Source of the DNA: an uncultured Muribaculaceae bacterium
GTDB taxonomy: Bacteria > Bacteroidota > Bacteroidia > Bacteroidales > Muribaculaceae
Direction: 5' to 3'
Length of the DNA: 64,000 nucleotides
NCBI GenBank assembly: GCA_910576775.1
Contig: CAJTJV010000003.1
Coordinates: 1 to 64,000 of the forward strand
Shown here: piece by piece, positions 8,213-18,557 of the stretch
How positions within the stretch are numbered: the stretch's first letter is position 1
How the letters are laid out: every line of letters begins with the position of its first letter
Notes under the pieces: generated by a model
What the model was told of the DNA's origin: nothing
The model's input: only the letters and a program-made list of their open reading frames with translations
The model's database searches: none
Made by a program: the position numbers and the translations under genes

Positions 8213-9985
8213 ATGAAAAGAATTATATATTCGGCTTTACTTGCCGTAGGAATGCTCAGTATTGGAGCATGTTCCGATTTCCTTGATAAAAAATCCTCGG
8301 CCTACGATTCCAACGGTTTCTACGAGACCGAAGCAGGACTCGACGAAGGGGTGACAGGCATTTACAAAGCCGTTCCATACAATCAGAACTGGGATGTTCC
8401 GGCAGCGGCAATGCAGGATGTCTACTCCCCCTATGGCCTTCAGGATCAGGAAAACACCACTATCAGCGCCGGCGGTGGCCTTACCGCCGACCAGAGCTAC
8501 GTCAATGATTATTGGAAAGGCCACTGGGTTATTATCGCACGTGCAAATTCTGTTATAGTAGGAGCACGAACAGATCTTGAAAACGCATCCGACATATACC
8601 GCAAACGCCTTGCCGAAGCACACGTACTCCGCGCATACGCATATTATAATCTTGTGATGACATTCGGTGACATTCCGTTCTTCACAGCTCCGGTAACTCC
8701 CGATCAGTACCACGAACCGCGCACCGACAAAAAAATCATTACCGACTACCTTGTAAACGAGCTCCAGGGAATAGCCGACAGCGAGATTCTGCCCTGGCAG
8801 TCCGAACAGCGCGGACGCGTAAGCCGTGGTGCCGTATACTGTCTGATTTCCCGCTTCTGCTTGCTTGCCGGCAGCCACGATTTCGGAGGTGAAGGCCAGA
8901 AATATTTCGAAAAAGCGGCAGCGGCGGCAAAAATGGTTATGGACAACGTAAAACTTGCACAGAATTTCGGCGACCTGTTCACAAAACCCGGGCAGGCCAA
9001 GACTGACGTTCAGAAAGAGATTCTATACAGCTTCGTCTACACGAAAGGCGCCGTCCGCCACACACATAAGACCCGTTTCGGACACACATCGCGTACAGCA
9101 GGAGGCTCGTCTGTCCGTTTCCCGTCCAATTTCCTTGCTATGTGCTTCGAGTGCAAGGACGGTCTGCGTGTCGACGAATCTCCCGTATTCGATCCTAAAC
9201 ATCCGTCATGGAACCGCGACCCTCGTTTCCGTCACACCATCCTCATGCACGGCGACACAATGGACTGCACCGATGTTGGCAAGAAATTCGTTCTCAACTG
9301 CTATGACACCAATTCATGGCAGTACCCCAATCCCCGCAATAAAAAATGGTACCTTGGTAGCAATGCCGATGTACTGAAATCGGCATCATCCTTTGCTGCA
9401 AGAGGTATCGGCTATCTCTACAACAAATACAACACCGATTTTTCGGAAGATATTTCCGAATGCACAATCGAGATTATCGTGATGCGTGCCGCCGAGACCT
9501 ACCTCACATACGCTGAAGCAAAAATCGAGATGAACTCTCTCGATCAGAGTGTCTACGACGCAATCAATGCCGTACGCCGGCGCGCCGGAATGCCCGATTT
9601 CGATGTTGTGAAACCCGAACGCAAAGGCAACCAGGAACTGATGCGTCAGATTGTACGCCGCGAACGTAAGGTAGAACTCGCTATGGAAGGCCTTGCACTA
9701 TGCGATTTCCGCCGCTGGGGTCTCGGCGACATTCTAAACGCAGGACCTATCTACGGACAGCCTATTGCTGAAATCCGCTACGAAGGCCTTACAAAAGCCG
9801 ACATGCCGACATTCACAACGACTCCGCGCCACGACATCAACGATATTCCCGACTACTCGGCCGTGGCCGACAAATATACCGCTCGCGACCTTAAACGCTT
9901 CTGGGCTCCACGCTTCCAGTGGTGGCCTATACCGCGCGCCGACCTCGACCGCAATCCCAATCTTGTAAATCCCGAAGGTTATTAA
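8213..9985 (+). CDS. SusD/RagB-family glycan-binding lipoprotein
   Basis: This 590-aa surface lipoprotein has a lipobox in VGMLSIGACSDF. It has the SusD hallmarks: an alpha-helical TPR-like N-terminal half (AEAHVLRAYAYYNLVMTFGDIP) and the C-terminal block ending in FRRWGLGD ... FWAPRFQWWPIPRADLDRNPNL. It should cap the SusC barrel and capture glycan. It is translationally close to SusC, so one operon is likely. Confidence 0.95.
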   Translation: MKRIIYSALLAVGMLSIGACSDFLDKKSSAYDSNGFYETEAGLDEGVTGIYKAVPYNQNWDVPAAAMQDVYSPYGLQDQENTTISAGGGLTADQSYVNDYWKGHWVIIARANSVIVGARTDLENASDIYRKRLAEAHVLRAYAYYNLVMTFGDIPFFTAPVTPDQYHEPRTDKKIITDYLVNELQGIADSEILPWQSEQRGRVSRGAVYCLISRFCLLAGSHDFGGEGQKYFEKAAAAAKMVMDNVKLAQNFGDLFTKPGQAKTDVQKEILYSFVYTKGAVRHTHKTRFGHTSRTAGGSSVRFPSNFLAMCFECKDGLRVDESPVFDPKHPSWNRDPRFRHTILMHGDTMDCTDVGKKFVLNCYDTNSWQYPNPRNKKWYLGSNADVLKSASSFAARGIGYLYNKYNTDFSEDISECTIEIIVMRAAETYLTYAEAKIEMNSLDQSVYDAINAVRRRAGMPDFDVVKPERKGNQELMRQIVRRERKVELAMEGLALCDFRRWGLGDILNAGPIYGQPIAEIRYEGLTKADMPTFTTTPRHDINDIPDYSAVADKYTARDLKRFWAPRFQWWPIPRADLDRNPNLVNPEGY

Positions 9986-10059
9986 TATGAAATAACAAGG
10001 CCGGCGCAGAACTCGAATTAAGCAGACCGCGCCGGCCTTGATCTCCAAACAAAACCTTA

Positions 10060-12093
10060 ATGACAAAACATAGATTATATACTGCATTTCTGCTTACTGC
10101 ACTTGTAATTCCGTCCGGTTTTGCCCGCTCAGAAATAAAGACTGCCGACGGACAAGTGACAATAGCAAATGAAAAAGCATCCGTGACTTTCGATGCCGGC
10201 AAACGCTTCGACATTCTCGAAATGAAGCACAACGGCTCTCGCAACCTTGTCAAACCCGGTCACAACATCGCCCCGTGGACTATCACATATCTCGGCGCCC
10301 AAGGAGAGACACCGGAACTTACGCCCGCCACAGCGATTTACCGTGGCTATACCACAGAGCGCAACGATACCGCCTCTGTCCTCAAATTCCGTTGGGATAC
10401 TCGTCTGGTCTATGACAGCAATACGTACCCCGTTGAAATGCATGTGTCACTTGCCGACAATTCGCCGCTCCTGGAATGGAGTATCAAAGCCTCCCTTCCC
10501 AAGGGCTGGACTGTAAGCCGTATCGATTTTCCCACAGTTGCCGTAATATCGCCCGAGAGCGGTGATGTAATCACACCTGCCGGCTGGGGCAACAAGTACA
10601 AACTACGTTCCGATACCGTCTATGAGGCAAATTATCCCTCCTGGTCGGCGTCCATGCAGATGATGATGCTTGACGAACCCGACGGCGCATATTTCTACTC
10701 ACCTCGCGACTATAAAGCGTGCGGTAAACTGATGACTCTCAAGGAACGCCTCGGACAAAGCAATTTCAGCACACGCACAGTTCCTTCTGAAGCATGGAAC
10801 GCCAACGGCGCCTTTACCCTCCCCTGGACTACAGTCACCTCCTTCAACCCTGAAGGATGGTCGCAGGCAGCCATCGACTGGTACCGTCCGTTCGCTCTGA
10901 CAACATCATGGGGCAAGACCCCGGTAAAAGAGCGCGACATTCCCGAGTGGCTTGTCGACAAAGATCTGTGGCTACGAGCAAAATATACTGGTGACACAAC
11001 TATTGTCGCTGTAAACAAGGCCATTGATTATTACGGCGACAATATTGCATTCCACTGGTATTTCTGGCATAATCATCTCTACGATTCCCACTACCCCGAC
11101 TATTTCCCGGCAAAGCCCGAATTTGCCGGTATCGTTAAACAGGTACGCGACCGCAATTGTCAGGTAATGCCTTATATCAACGGACGCCTATGGGATCCTG
11201 GAGCCGACAGCTACCGCCCCCGCCACGGCTACGAGGCCTCATGCCGCCGTCCCGACGGTGCCCTATACACTGAGATTTATCCAACCTCGCTTGTCCCCAA
11301 TACCGTAACATGTCCGTCGTCCCCGATCTGGAAAGGCATTCTTCTTGAACTCGCCGATTCCATCCAGAACAGACTCGGCACGAACGGTCTGTACATCGAC
11401 CAGATAGCGGCAGCGGCTCCATATCCCTGCTATGCAGAAAATCACAGCCATCCAAAAGGCGGTGGAGAATTCTGGTACGAGGACTACAAAGGCATAATTG
11501 ACGAAATGAGAGCCAATCACCTCAAAGACGGCAACATCATATTCTCGGAAGAAAACGCCGAATGCTATATACCCGTCTTCGACATCCTGCTCACTGTAAA
11601 CACTCCGCACACACTTTCTTGTCAGATAGTTCCGCTCTACCCTCTTATATATTCCGACAGAGTGCTAACAACAGCATATACCTATACTCCATATACCGAC
11701 GTACGCAACGGCGATTTCCGCTATCAGAACATGCAGTGCCTGCTTTACGGGGCACAACTCGGCTGGGTAGACCCGCGCCTGCTGTGGATAGATGAAAAGA
11801 CCGAATATGAGGCCAAATTCCTCAAAACCCTCGTAGATTTCCGAAAAAAACAGCATGACGTGTTCATCGGAGGCCGCTACATACGTGAATTTATCCCCGA
11901 AGGCGACAACCCCTATGTCACGATACCTGTTTTCGGTGCCGACTACATGGTGAAAGGTGCAGAATGGCTATCAGCCGACGGAAAACGGGTGCTATATGTT
12001 GTCAACAGCGATTCAAAACCACACACTGTCACCCTCCCGACCGGTAAAAAAATCAAAATGGAACCTGTGTCCGCTAAACGATTCAATGTATGA
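10060..12093 (+). CDS. DUF6259-like secreted TIM-barrel protein, putative glycosidase
   Basis: This 677-aa protein has a signal peptide (MTKHRLYTAFLLTALVIPSG). An N-terminal beta-sandwich (about 25-280) precedes a barrel-like region with YFWHNHLYDSHYPDYFP, VMPYINGRLWDPG, GLYIDQIAA and IIFSEENAE. The Asp in YIDQ and a Glu in SEENAE are the best candidates for catalytic acids by position on barrel strands; this is inference. The fold recalls the GH101/DUF6259 group of alpha-glycosidase-like proteins. It ends 4 bases into the next gene (ATGA overlap), so the two are co-translated. The substrate is unknown. Confidence 0.65.
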   Translation: MTKHRLYTAFLLTALVIPSGFARSEIKTADGQVTIANEKASVTFDAGKRFDILEMKHNGSRNLVKPGHNIAPWTITYLGAQGETPELTPATAIYRGYTTERNDTASVLKFRWDTRLVYDSNTYPVEMHVSLADNSPLLEWSIKASLPKGWTVSRIDFPTVAVISPESGDVITPAGWGNKYKLRSDTVYEANYPSWSASMQMMMLDEPDGAYFYSPRDYKACGKLMTLKERLGQSNFSTRTVPSEAWNANGAFTLPWTTVTSFNPEGWSQAAIDWYRPFALTTSWGKTPVKERDIPEWLVDKDLWLRAKYTGDTTIVAVNKAIDYYGDNIAFHWYFWHNHLYDSHYPDYFPAKPEFAGIVKQVRDRNCQVMPYINGRLWDPGADSYRPRHGYEASCRRPDGALYTEIYPTSLVPNTVTCPSSPIWKGILLELADSIQNRLGTNGLYIDQIAAAAPYPCYAENHSHPKGGGEFWYEDYKGIIDEMRANHLKDGNIIFSEENAECYIPVFDILLTVNTPHTLSCQIVPLYPLIYSDRVLTTAYTYTPYTDVRNGDFRYQNMQCLLYGAQLGWVDPRLLWIDEKTEYEAKFLKTLVDFRKKQHDVFIGGRYIREFIPEGDNPYVTIPVFGADYMVKGAEWLSADGKRVLYVVNSDSKPHTVTLPTGKKIKMEPVSAKRFNV

Positions 12094-13718
12094 GAAAGAC
12101 TATTTTTCTTTCGTGTCTTGCGGTCGCCATGACTGCCGGAGCATCCACAACCTGGACGCTCAAAGGAGAGAAATATACTGTCGACACACTGCAACACTAT
12201 CGCGTAGGTCCTGGTACTACGATGACAGTCGTAGATCTCTCCGGCCCGGCCAAGCAGCGTGTCTGGTACACCGTAACCGACCTTGAAGCTCCAAACGTTG
12301 AGATTCGCACTATCAGTGGCAAGAACGACCTCCGCAACCGTGTAACCGTCCCGGAAATGGTGGAAAACTACGGTGACGATTCGTATGTATATTTCGCAGG
12401 TGTGAACTCCGATCTCTTTTCAGCTACGGGGCCTATAGGGAGTACCATCCTGCAAGGCGAAATCTACAAGACCGCCAAGGGCAGCACCGAATGGCATGCC
12501 GCAGCCTACGACCGCAACGACGGATGCCTCTATTTCGGTTTACCGTCGATAGGTTTTGGCGCCAAACTCAACGGAGTCATGGAATATGCGCCGTCGCTCG
12601 TCAACGTGCCGCGCGCGGCAGGAGAGTGCATCTTATATACCCGCCGCTGGGGAACCTCGACAGAAACCGAAATCGGCGCTGAGGGCATTGAGATTGTACT
12701 CCGCCCGCAGAACGGCATAATCAACAGCACCGGTGCCACTGAATGCATCGTAGAGTCCGCACCGGAAATCAACAAAGGCAACGCTACAATACCTGAAGGT
12801 TGTATCGTATTATCGAGCAACATCAAGGATCATATCCGCGACCTTGCCTTGATGAAACCCGGCGACAAGTATACCATCAATCAAGTATCTTTCAACCTGC
12901 GTGGCAGCGGTTTCGGAGTAAATCATGTGATGGGAGAAGTCCATGAAATGAGCGGCGGAGAGCCCCTCCTGCTCGAAAACGGACAGAAGCAGAAAGGATA
13001 TGCCACCATGCCCAACTATGAAACACGACGTCCGCGTACCGCTATCGGAACCGATGCGAGCCGGAAGAAAATGTTCCTGCTCGTTGTCGATGGCGATGCA
13101 TTCAACAAAGGCATATCCGACGGCATAGATGCCCAGGATCTTGTCGACATGATGCTTGCTATCGGCTGCACTGAAGCCCTTAATTTTGACGGCGGCGGTT
13201 CGTCGACAATGTACACTGACGCATTCGGCGTCCTCAACCGCCCGAGCGACGGCAACCTGCGTCCTGTACTTAACGGATGGTACCTTGCAACACCCAAGAC
13301 CGATGATGTTGATATTACAGACATCGCATTTGCCGACCCGCACAAAACCCTTGCGATAGGTTCCACATATACACCTGTTATATACGGATATAATGCAGCC
13401 GGTCTGCTTATCAACAAAGATATCAGCGATTTTACTATCAGCGCTCCGACAGACCTTGGCACAATATCCGCCGACGGCAAAACATTGACGGTAACAGGCA
13501 ACGGTACTTTCGCCCTTGAAGCAAAGGCAAACGGAACAAGCTGCACAATAGCGATACATGCAGGTAGCGGCAGTTCTTCAGTCGGAAATGTTATCGCCGG
13601 AGCTGAAAATTCTGTAAAATACTACAACCTTCAGGGAGTTGAGGTGAAAAATCCATCCACCGGTCTCTACATCCGCACTCTCAACGGCAAAACCGAAAAA
13701 ATTCTAATCCAAAAATAA
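12090..13718 (+). CDS. Secreted phosphodiester glycosidase (NAGPA domain)
   Basis: This 542-aa protein has a signal peptide. The NAGPA/DUF2233 domain covers about 60-410 and carries the family hallmark LNFDGGGSSTMY. Members cleave sugar-1-phosphodiesters, as in the uncovering enzyme that removes GlcNAc from mannose-6-phosphate. A Big-like domain follows (about 415-490). The C-terminus (YYNLQGVEV ... GLYIRTLNGKTEKILI) resembles a short type IX-secretion sorting domain. In this locus it could attack phosphodiester-linked glycans such as capsules or teichoic acids; that is inference. Confidence 0.8.
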   Translation: MRKTIFLSCLAVAMTAGASTTWTLKGEKYTVDTLQHYRVGPGTTMTVVDLSGPAKQRVWYTVTDLEAPNVEIRTISGKNDLRNRVTVPEMVENYGDDSYVYFAGVNSDLFSATGPIGSTILQGEIYKTAKGSTEWHAAAYDRNDGCLYFGLPSIGFGAKLNGVMEYAPSLVNVPRAAGECILYTRRWGTSTETEIGAEGIEIVLRPQNGIINSTGATECIVESAPEINKGNATIPEGCIVLSSNIKDHIRDLALMKPGDKYTINQVSFNLRGSGFGVNHVMGEVHEMSGGEPLLLENGQKQKGYATMPNYETRRPRTAIGTDASRKKMFLLVVDGDAFNKGISDGIDAQDLVDMMLAIGCTEALNFDGGGSSTMYTDAFGVLNRPSDGNLRPVLNGWYLATPKTDDVDITDIAFADPHKTLAIGSTYTPVIYGYNAAGLLINKDISDFTISAPTDLGTISADGKTLTVTGNGTFALEAKANGTSCTIAIHAGSGSSSVGNVIAGAENSVKYYNLQGVEVKNPSTGLYIRTLNGKTEKILIQK

Positions 13719-13748
13719 ACTATTCAATAACCAATAAGCAGAACGAAA

Positions 13749-15062
13749 ATGAAAAAACTTTTCCTCCTTTCATTAGCTGTTGCCGGTATTGCCGGTTCGT
13801 CTTTCGCCGCTGAATTCGTCGCAAACGGAGAAAACGGCTATACAAAGACCTTCGGCGAAGGCTACAGCCTCGAACTCGTGTGGGGCGCAGTGCCCGACGG
13901 AATCGAATACCCCGCAGTCCGCACAGGTATCGGTGTAAACGACAAATTCTATCTTATGGACCATGCCGCAGGAGCAGTGAAGGTCTATGGCCGCAAAGGC
14001 TTCATCAAGGATATCAAATTCGACGGCAAAATCTGGGTTTCCTGTACAGTGGACCAGGCCGGTAACGTTATCGCCCGTAACGACAAAGGCGGATGGGCCG
14101 GTCCGGAAGGCGCCGGCTGGTATCTGTCGGAAAACGCAGGCGTAGGCGTCATCAGTTCGGAGACAGATGAAATTGTGAAACCTTTCATAGCAATGCCCGG
14201 CGCTCCCAAATCTCGTTTTGATGCTCTCGGCCCGGTTCTGGACAATATTCTCACAAGCGAATTTACAGCCATCTACTGCCCTACCCAGGGTGCAGGCAAC
14301 CGCTTTGAAGAATTCTCTTTCAGTGACGGAGTATGTAATGGAGCAATTGGAATTCCACTTACCATAGATCCCACCTTCGCTGGCAAAGCCAACACTTGCC
14401 AGACACTTGGATCCGGACAGGCAATCGATGAGGAAACCCTCGCCCTTTATCCCAATCCGCATCTAAATGAGACCGGTAGCGTCCATGGCCTGGGAAACGG
14501 TATCATGCTTTGGAAATACGAATCGACAAATGAAGGAGAAGGCTGGGCTTTCCAGAACAAATATTTCGTCACCCCGCAGCACGCTCCCATCGGAGGTTTC
14601 TTCGTATTCAATGTAGCCGGTGTAGATTATATAATCTATCCGTCAGCAGGTGCCGACGTTGCCGGCGACGCTTTCGCAATCTCGAAAGTAAAATACACCG
14701 ATACCCCGGTAAGCAACACCGATGCAGACAATGAAGTTCTAATCGCACGCAAATATGCCGCCGTAAACGAAAACGGTGGACTGATGTACGTAGCAAAAGC
14801 CTACTATTATGGCTTTAATGTTGTTCCTGTCGAGGGCGATCCCAACTCCGTACTTATCTACTCCTATAATGCGGGCTGCCCTATGATGGTGTATAAATTC
14901 ACCGTTCCCTCAGGTAGCGGCTCCGCTGTCGAGGACATTGAAATTGTAGAGACGAGCGCTCCCGTAGAATATTTCAATCTTCAGGGCATGCGCGTCGCCA
15001 ACCCCGAAAACGGCGTATATATCAAGCGCCAGGGCGGAAAAGTATCCAAAGTAGTGATGTAA
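13749..15062 (+). CDS. Secreted protein of unknown function with sorting-type C-terminus
   Basis: I do not recognise the main domain of this 437-aa protein. It has a signal peptide (LFLLSLAVAGIAGSSFA) and a Gly- and Tyr-rich beta-strand body that could be a propeller or sandwich. It ends with a C-terminal signature (VEYFNLQGMRVANPENGVYI) closely like that of the upstream phosphodiester glycosidase. The 30-base gap to that gene and the strong terminator after it make it the last gene of the SusC operon. A surface glycan-binding role is possible but not shown. Confidence 0.6.
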   Translation: MKKLFLLSLAVAGIAGSSFAAEFVANGENGYTKTFGEGYSLELVWGAVPDGIEYPAVRTGIGVNDKFYLMDHAAGAVKVYGRKGFIKDIKFDGKIWVSCTVDQAGNVIARNDKGGWAGPEGAGWYLSENAGVGVISSETDEIVKPFIAMPGAPKSRFDALGPVLDNILTSEFTAIYCPTQGAGNRFEEFSFSDGVCNGAIGIPLTIDPTFAGKANTCQTLGSGQAIDEETLALYPNPHLNETGSVHGLGNGIMLWKYESTNEGEGWAFQNKYFVTPQHAPIGGFFVFNVAGVDYIIYPSAGADVAGDAFAISKVKYTDTPVSNTDADNEVLIARKYAAVNENGGLMYVAKAYYYGFNVVPVEGDPNSVLIYSYNAGCPMMVYKFTVPSGSGSAVEDIEIVETSAPVEYFNLQGMRVANPENGVYIKRQGGKVSKVVM

Positions 15063-15081
15063 TTAATCAAGCCGACTTTGA

Positions 15082-15112
15082 AACCCGGGGCGCGACCCGC
15101 CCCGGGTTTTAT
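15082..15112 (+). terminator. Strong intrinsic terminator
   Basis: ACCCGGGGCG (15083-15092) pairs with CGCCCCGGGT (15098-15107) around a 5-base loop, followed by TTT. It closes the SusC/SusD/glycosidase operon. Confidence 0.85.
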
Positions 15113-15150
15113 TATCTACTCTCACCGGAATTTAATATAAACCTACTGCA

Positions 15151-18100
15151 ATGACTCTAAAGTCTAAAACAAGCTTGTTTATTCTTGCCACGTTTATATC
15201 AGCGTCGGCGCAGACAACTGTAGTAACAGAAAAAGATATCCCCCGTCTTCTCAAAGAGATGAGTCTTGAACAGAAGGCTCGACTTCTTGTCGGAGCCGGA
15301 GGTAGTGATGAGACTCCGAGTCATTGTACGCCGGGAGCCGCCGGTTGGACATATCCAATCCACTCCCTCGGCATACCATCCATAAACCTCGCCGACGGAC
15401 CTGTAGGACCGCGGATAAACCCTATGCCCTGGGAAAAGCTTACCGTAGTATATGACTCAAACGGCCTTCCATGGGAAATAAGCTCCGGCGAGACCGACAA
15501 TGATTCAGGCAAAGAACCGAGCTGGTGCACCGCATTCCCGTCCACCGTTGCCTTAGCTGCTACATTTGATACCCACGCAGCGCATAACCAAGGCATAATA
15601 ATGGGTAAGGAATCGGCAGCATACGGTATCGACGTACTTCTGACACCGGGAGTAAATATAGTACGCAACCCTCTCTGCGGCCGTAATTTCGAATATTATT
15701 CTGAAGACCCGTTTCTAACCGGAGCCTTGGCATCCGAGCTTATAAAAGGCGTACAGTCGCAAGGAGTAGGAACCAGCCTCAAACACTTTGTCGCAAACAA
15801 CCAACAGACAGGTAAAAAATTCAACGATGCCCGTATCACGCAGCGCGCCCTCCGCGAGATTTATCTGCCGGCATTCGAAAAGTGTGTCCGCGAAGCAAAA
15901 CCTTGGACCGTGATGGGATCGTACAATAAAATCGGCGGACAGTTCACACAGACAAATCCCGAACTTATGCAGAAGCTCCTACGCGACGAATGGGGCTACG
16001 ACGGGCTCGTGCTGACCGACTGGACAGTCCGTCGACCCACAGCCGACCTTTTGAACGCCCGTGTGGCTCTGATTATGCCCGGGAGCGAAGATATAGTACA
16101 GGAAATCATCTCAGTTGTCAACGACGGCAGCGTATCACAGGCGGCACTCGACTCATGTGTAGCCGATATCCTGCGCCTCGATGCACGTTCGCTCACTGCC
16201 GCAGGATGGAAAAGAAGCATGCCCGACCTTGCTGCCGGAGCCGCCATGTCACGACAAATCGGAGCGGAAGGCATGGTACTGTTGAAGAACGACAACACAA
16301 CACTTCCATTGAAAAAAGGCTCGAAAATATCATTATTCGGTACCGGAGCATACATGTCGATAGGAGGCGGTACCGGTTCATCAAATGTAAACAAAAAGCA
16401 TATAGTCGACATAGACAAAGGGCTTGAAAATGCCGGCTACATCGTCAACAAGAACCTACAGAATCTCTACCACGCATACAACGACACACAGGCGCAACTT
16501 AACGAGGCTGTCCCCGGATGCCCTTCATGGCAAAAGATTTCTTACCACCGTCCGGTAATTCCGGAGATGAGTCTCGCAAAAGCGGCTCCTTACATCGCAC
16601 AACAAGCCAAAGCTAATGATGCCGCTGTAATTGTCATAAGCCGTTCAAGCGGAGAGACCGCCGACCGACAGCTTAAGAACGATTTCAACCTATCAGTTAT
16701 AGAGCATAATATGATCAGGCAGGTATGCGATGCATTCCATGCGCAGGGCAAGCCCGTGGTTCTCGTCCTAAATGTTTGCGGAATGATGGAAATAGCGTCA
16801 TGGCGCGACATTCCGGATGCGATATTGGTCGCATGGTTCCCCGGACAGGAATGCGGTGACGCAGTGGCCGACATCCTTTCCGGAGACGTCAATCCTTCAG
16901 GACGGCTGCCTCTGACATTTCCTCTGCATTATAGCGACCTCCCCTCAAGCCGGAATTACCCATATCTCGGACAGACCGAAGGGAAAAATTTCGACTATAC
17001 CAACTACGAAGAAGATATCTGGGTTGGCTACCGCTATTTCGATACATCAGGGCGTGAGGTGGCTTATCCTTTCGGCTATGGTCTGAGCTATACCGAGTTC
17101 GATTACACCGATGCCAAGGTGAAGCGGAAAGGCGATAAAACGACAGTTTCGGTGACAGTCACCAATACCGGCAAGATTCAGGGACGTGAGGTCGTACAGC
17201 TTTATGTCAGCGCTCCCGAAGATTCCATTCTTCCCAAACCGGCCGCCGAGCTTCGCGGATTTGCCAAAACGCGGAATCTCGCCCCCGGAGGATCAGAACG
17301 AATAAGTATAACCGTCACAGACAACGATCTCGCATCTTTCGATGAAGCAAACTCACAGTGGAAAACAGCAAAAGGCACCTACCTGGCACGCCTTGGACGC
17401 CACGTAGGCAATTATATTGAATCACTGCCCTTCGAGATTAAGAAAGAAAAGATCCGCAAGGTTGCCGATATTCTCGCACCCGTAAAAACCGTAAAAACCA
17501 TTCAGCCCACACCTGATCCATATCAGGACATGACATGGCACAAAGGTACTGATTTCAAACTCCTCGGCCGCTGCTATCCGGATTCTCTACCACTATATAC
17601 ACGCATCCCGGCGTTCCTGAAGCCAGACACTCGCGAAGAGCTTTACGAACTCGGCCAGCATACCACCGGCATGGCCATACGTTTCCGCAGCAACACTCCC
17701 AAAATGGCTCTGAGATGGGAAAGCCTTACCAAAAACGATATGACGCATATGGCATCGATGGCATCTCGCGGCGCCGACCTCTATTATCTCAACGACGAAG
17801 GCAACTGGCGATTCCTCGCACCGGCGCGCCCGATGGGTGACCCTACCACATGGATGATAATAGAAAACATGGAGCCTCATATGCATGAATACATGCTTTA
17901 TCTACCCTTATACGACGGCCTGAAATCGCTTGAAATAGGCATCAGAGACGACTCGACCATAGAGAATCCCGTCGCCGACAGCCCCCGCTCCGACCGCAAG
18001 CCCATAGTGATATACGGAAGTTCCATTGCACACGGTGCAACGGCGTCACGCCCGGGTATGGCAGCAAGCAATATTCTGCGGCGCGAACTCAATACCGAGA

Positions 18101-18543
18101 CAATCAACCTCGGATTCAGTGCCAACGCACATCTCGACTACGAGATTGCCCGAATGATGGCCGACGTCGACGCATCAGTCTACGTGCTTGATTTCGTTCC
18201 CAACGCTCTTGTGAGCGAGATAAACGAGAAGACTGAGAATTTTGTCCGCATTCTCCGCGAACGACGACCCGACGTACCTCTGATATTCATTGAGGACCCA
18301 TATTTCACTCACTCACAGCTCGACACCAAAATCAAGGCTACAATCGACGCAAAGAACAAAGCCGTACGCGCCGTATATGACAAAATGACTGAAGAAGGAA
18401 TGACAAATACATGGTACGTCACATCAGACAAGATTGTACCTGCCGACGGCGACGGATCTTCGGACTCGATTCATTTCTCCGACCGCGGTTTCCGCACCTA
18501 CTGCGATGCCCTGCTCCCAATATTAAAAAGAATCCTGAAATAA
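15151..18543 (+). CDS. GH3 beta-glycosidase fused to SGNH/GDSL esterase
   Basis: This 1130-aa secreted fusion has a signal peptide at about 1-20. The GH3 N-terminal barrel follows, with the nucleophile Asp in YDGLVLTDW at about 285-293. The GH3 C-terminal alpha/beta domain and a fibronectin III-like domain (about 650-740) come next. An SGNH N-terminal sandwich is at about 790-930 and an SGNH hydrolase at about 945-1130. The esterase has GSSIAHG (block I Ser), GFSANAH, and a C-terminal DSIHFSD holding the Asp-x-x-His pair. One polypeptide could therefore deacetylate and cut the same oligosaccharide. Normal GH3 enzymes are about 750 aa. A terminator upstream suggests its own transcription start. 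Confidence 0.85.
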   Translation: MTLKSKTSLFILATFISASAQTTVVTEKDIPRLLKEMSLEQKARLLVGAGGSDETPSHCTPGAAGWTYPIHSLGIPSINLADGPVGPRINPMPWEKLTVVYDSNGLPWEISSGETDNDSGKEPSWCTAFPSTVALAATFDTHAAHNQGIIMGKESAAYGIDVLLTPGVNIVRNPLCGRNFEYYSEDPFLTGALASELIKGVQSQGVGTSLKHFVANNQQTGKKFNDARITQRALREIYLPAFEKCVREAKPWTVMGSYNKIGGQFTQTNPELMQKLLRDEWGYDGLVLTDWTVRRPTADLLNARVALIMPGSEDIVQEIISVVNDGSVSQAALDSCVADILRLDARSLTAAGWKRSMPDLAAGAAMSRQIGAEGMVLLKNDNTTLPLKKGSKISLFGTGAYMSIGGGTGSSNVNKKHIVDIDKGLENAGYIVNKNLQNLYHAYNDTQAQLNEAVPGCPSWQKISYHRPVIPEMSLAKAAPYIAQQAKANDAAVIVISRSSGETADRQLKNDFNLSVIEHNMIRQVCDAFHAQGKPVVLVLNVCGMMEIASWRDIPDAILVAWFPGQECGDAVADILSGDVNPSGRLPLTFPLHYSDLPSSRNYPYLGQTEGKNFDYTNYEEDIWVGYRYFDTSGREVAYPFGYGLSYTEFDYTDAKVKRKGDKTTVSVTVTNTGKIQGREVVQLYVSAPEDSILPKPAAELRGFAKTRNLAPGGSERISITVTDNDLASFDEANSQWKTAKGTYLARLGRHVGNYIESLPFEIKKEKIRKVADILAPVKTVKTIQPTPDPYQDMTWHKGTDFKLLGRCYPDSLPLYTRIPAFLKPDTREELYELGQHTTGMAIRFRSNTPKMALRWESLTKNDMTHMASMASRGADLYYLNDEGNWRFLAPARPMGDPTTWMIIENMEPHMHEYMLYLPLYDGLKSLEIGIRDDSTIENPVADSPRSDRKPIVIYGSSIAHGATASRPGMAASNILRRELNTETINLGFSANAHLDYEIARMMADVDASVYVLDFVPNALVSEINEKTENFVRILRERRPDVPLIFIEDPYFTHSQLDTKIKATIDAKNKAVRAVYDKMTEEGMTNTWYVTSDKIVPADGDGSSDSIHFSDRGFRTYCDALLPILKRILK

Positions 18544-18557
18544 CCTTATCACACAAT

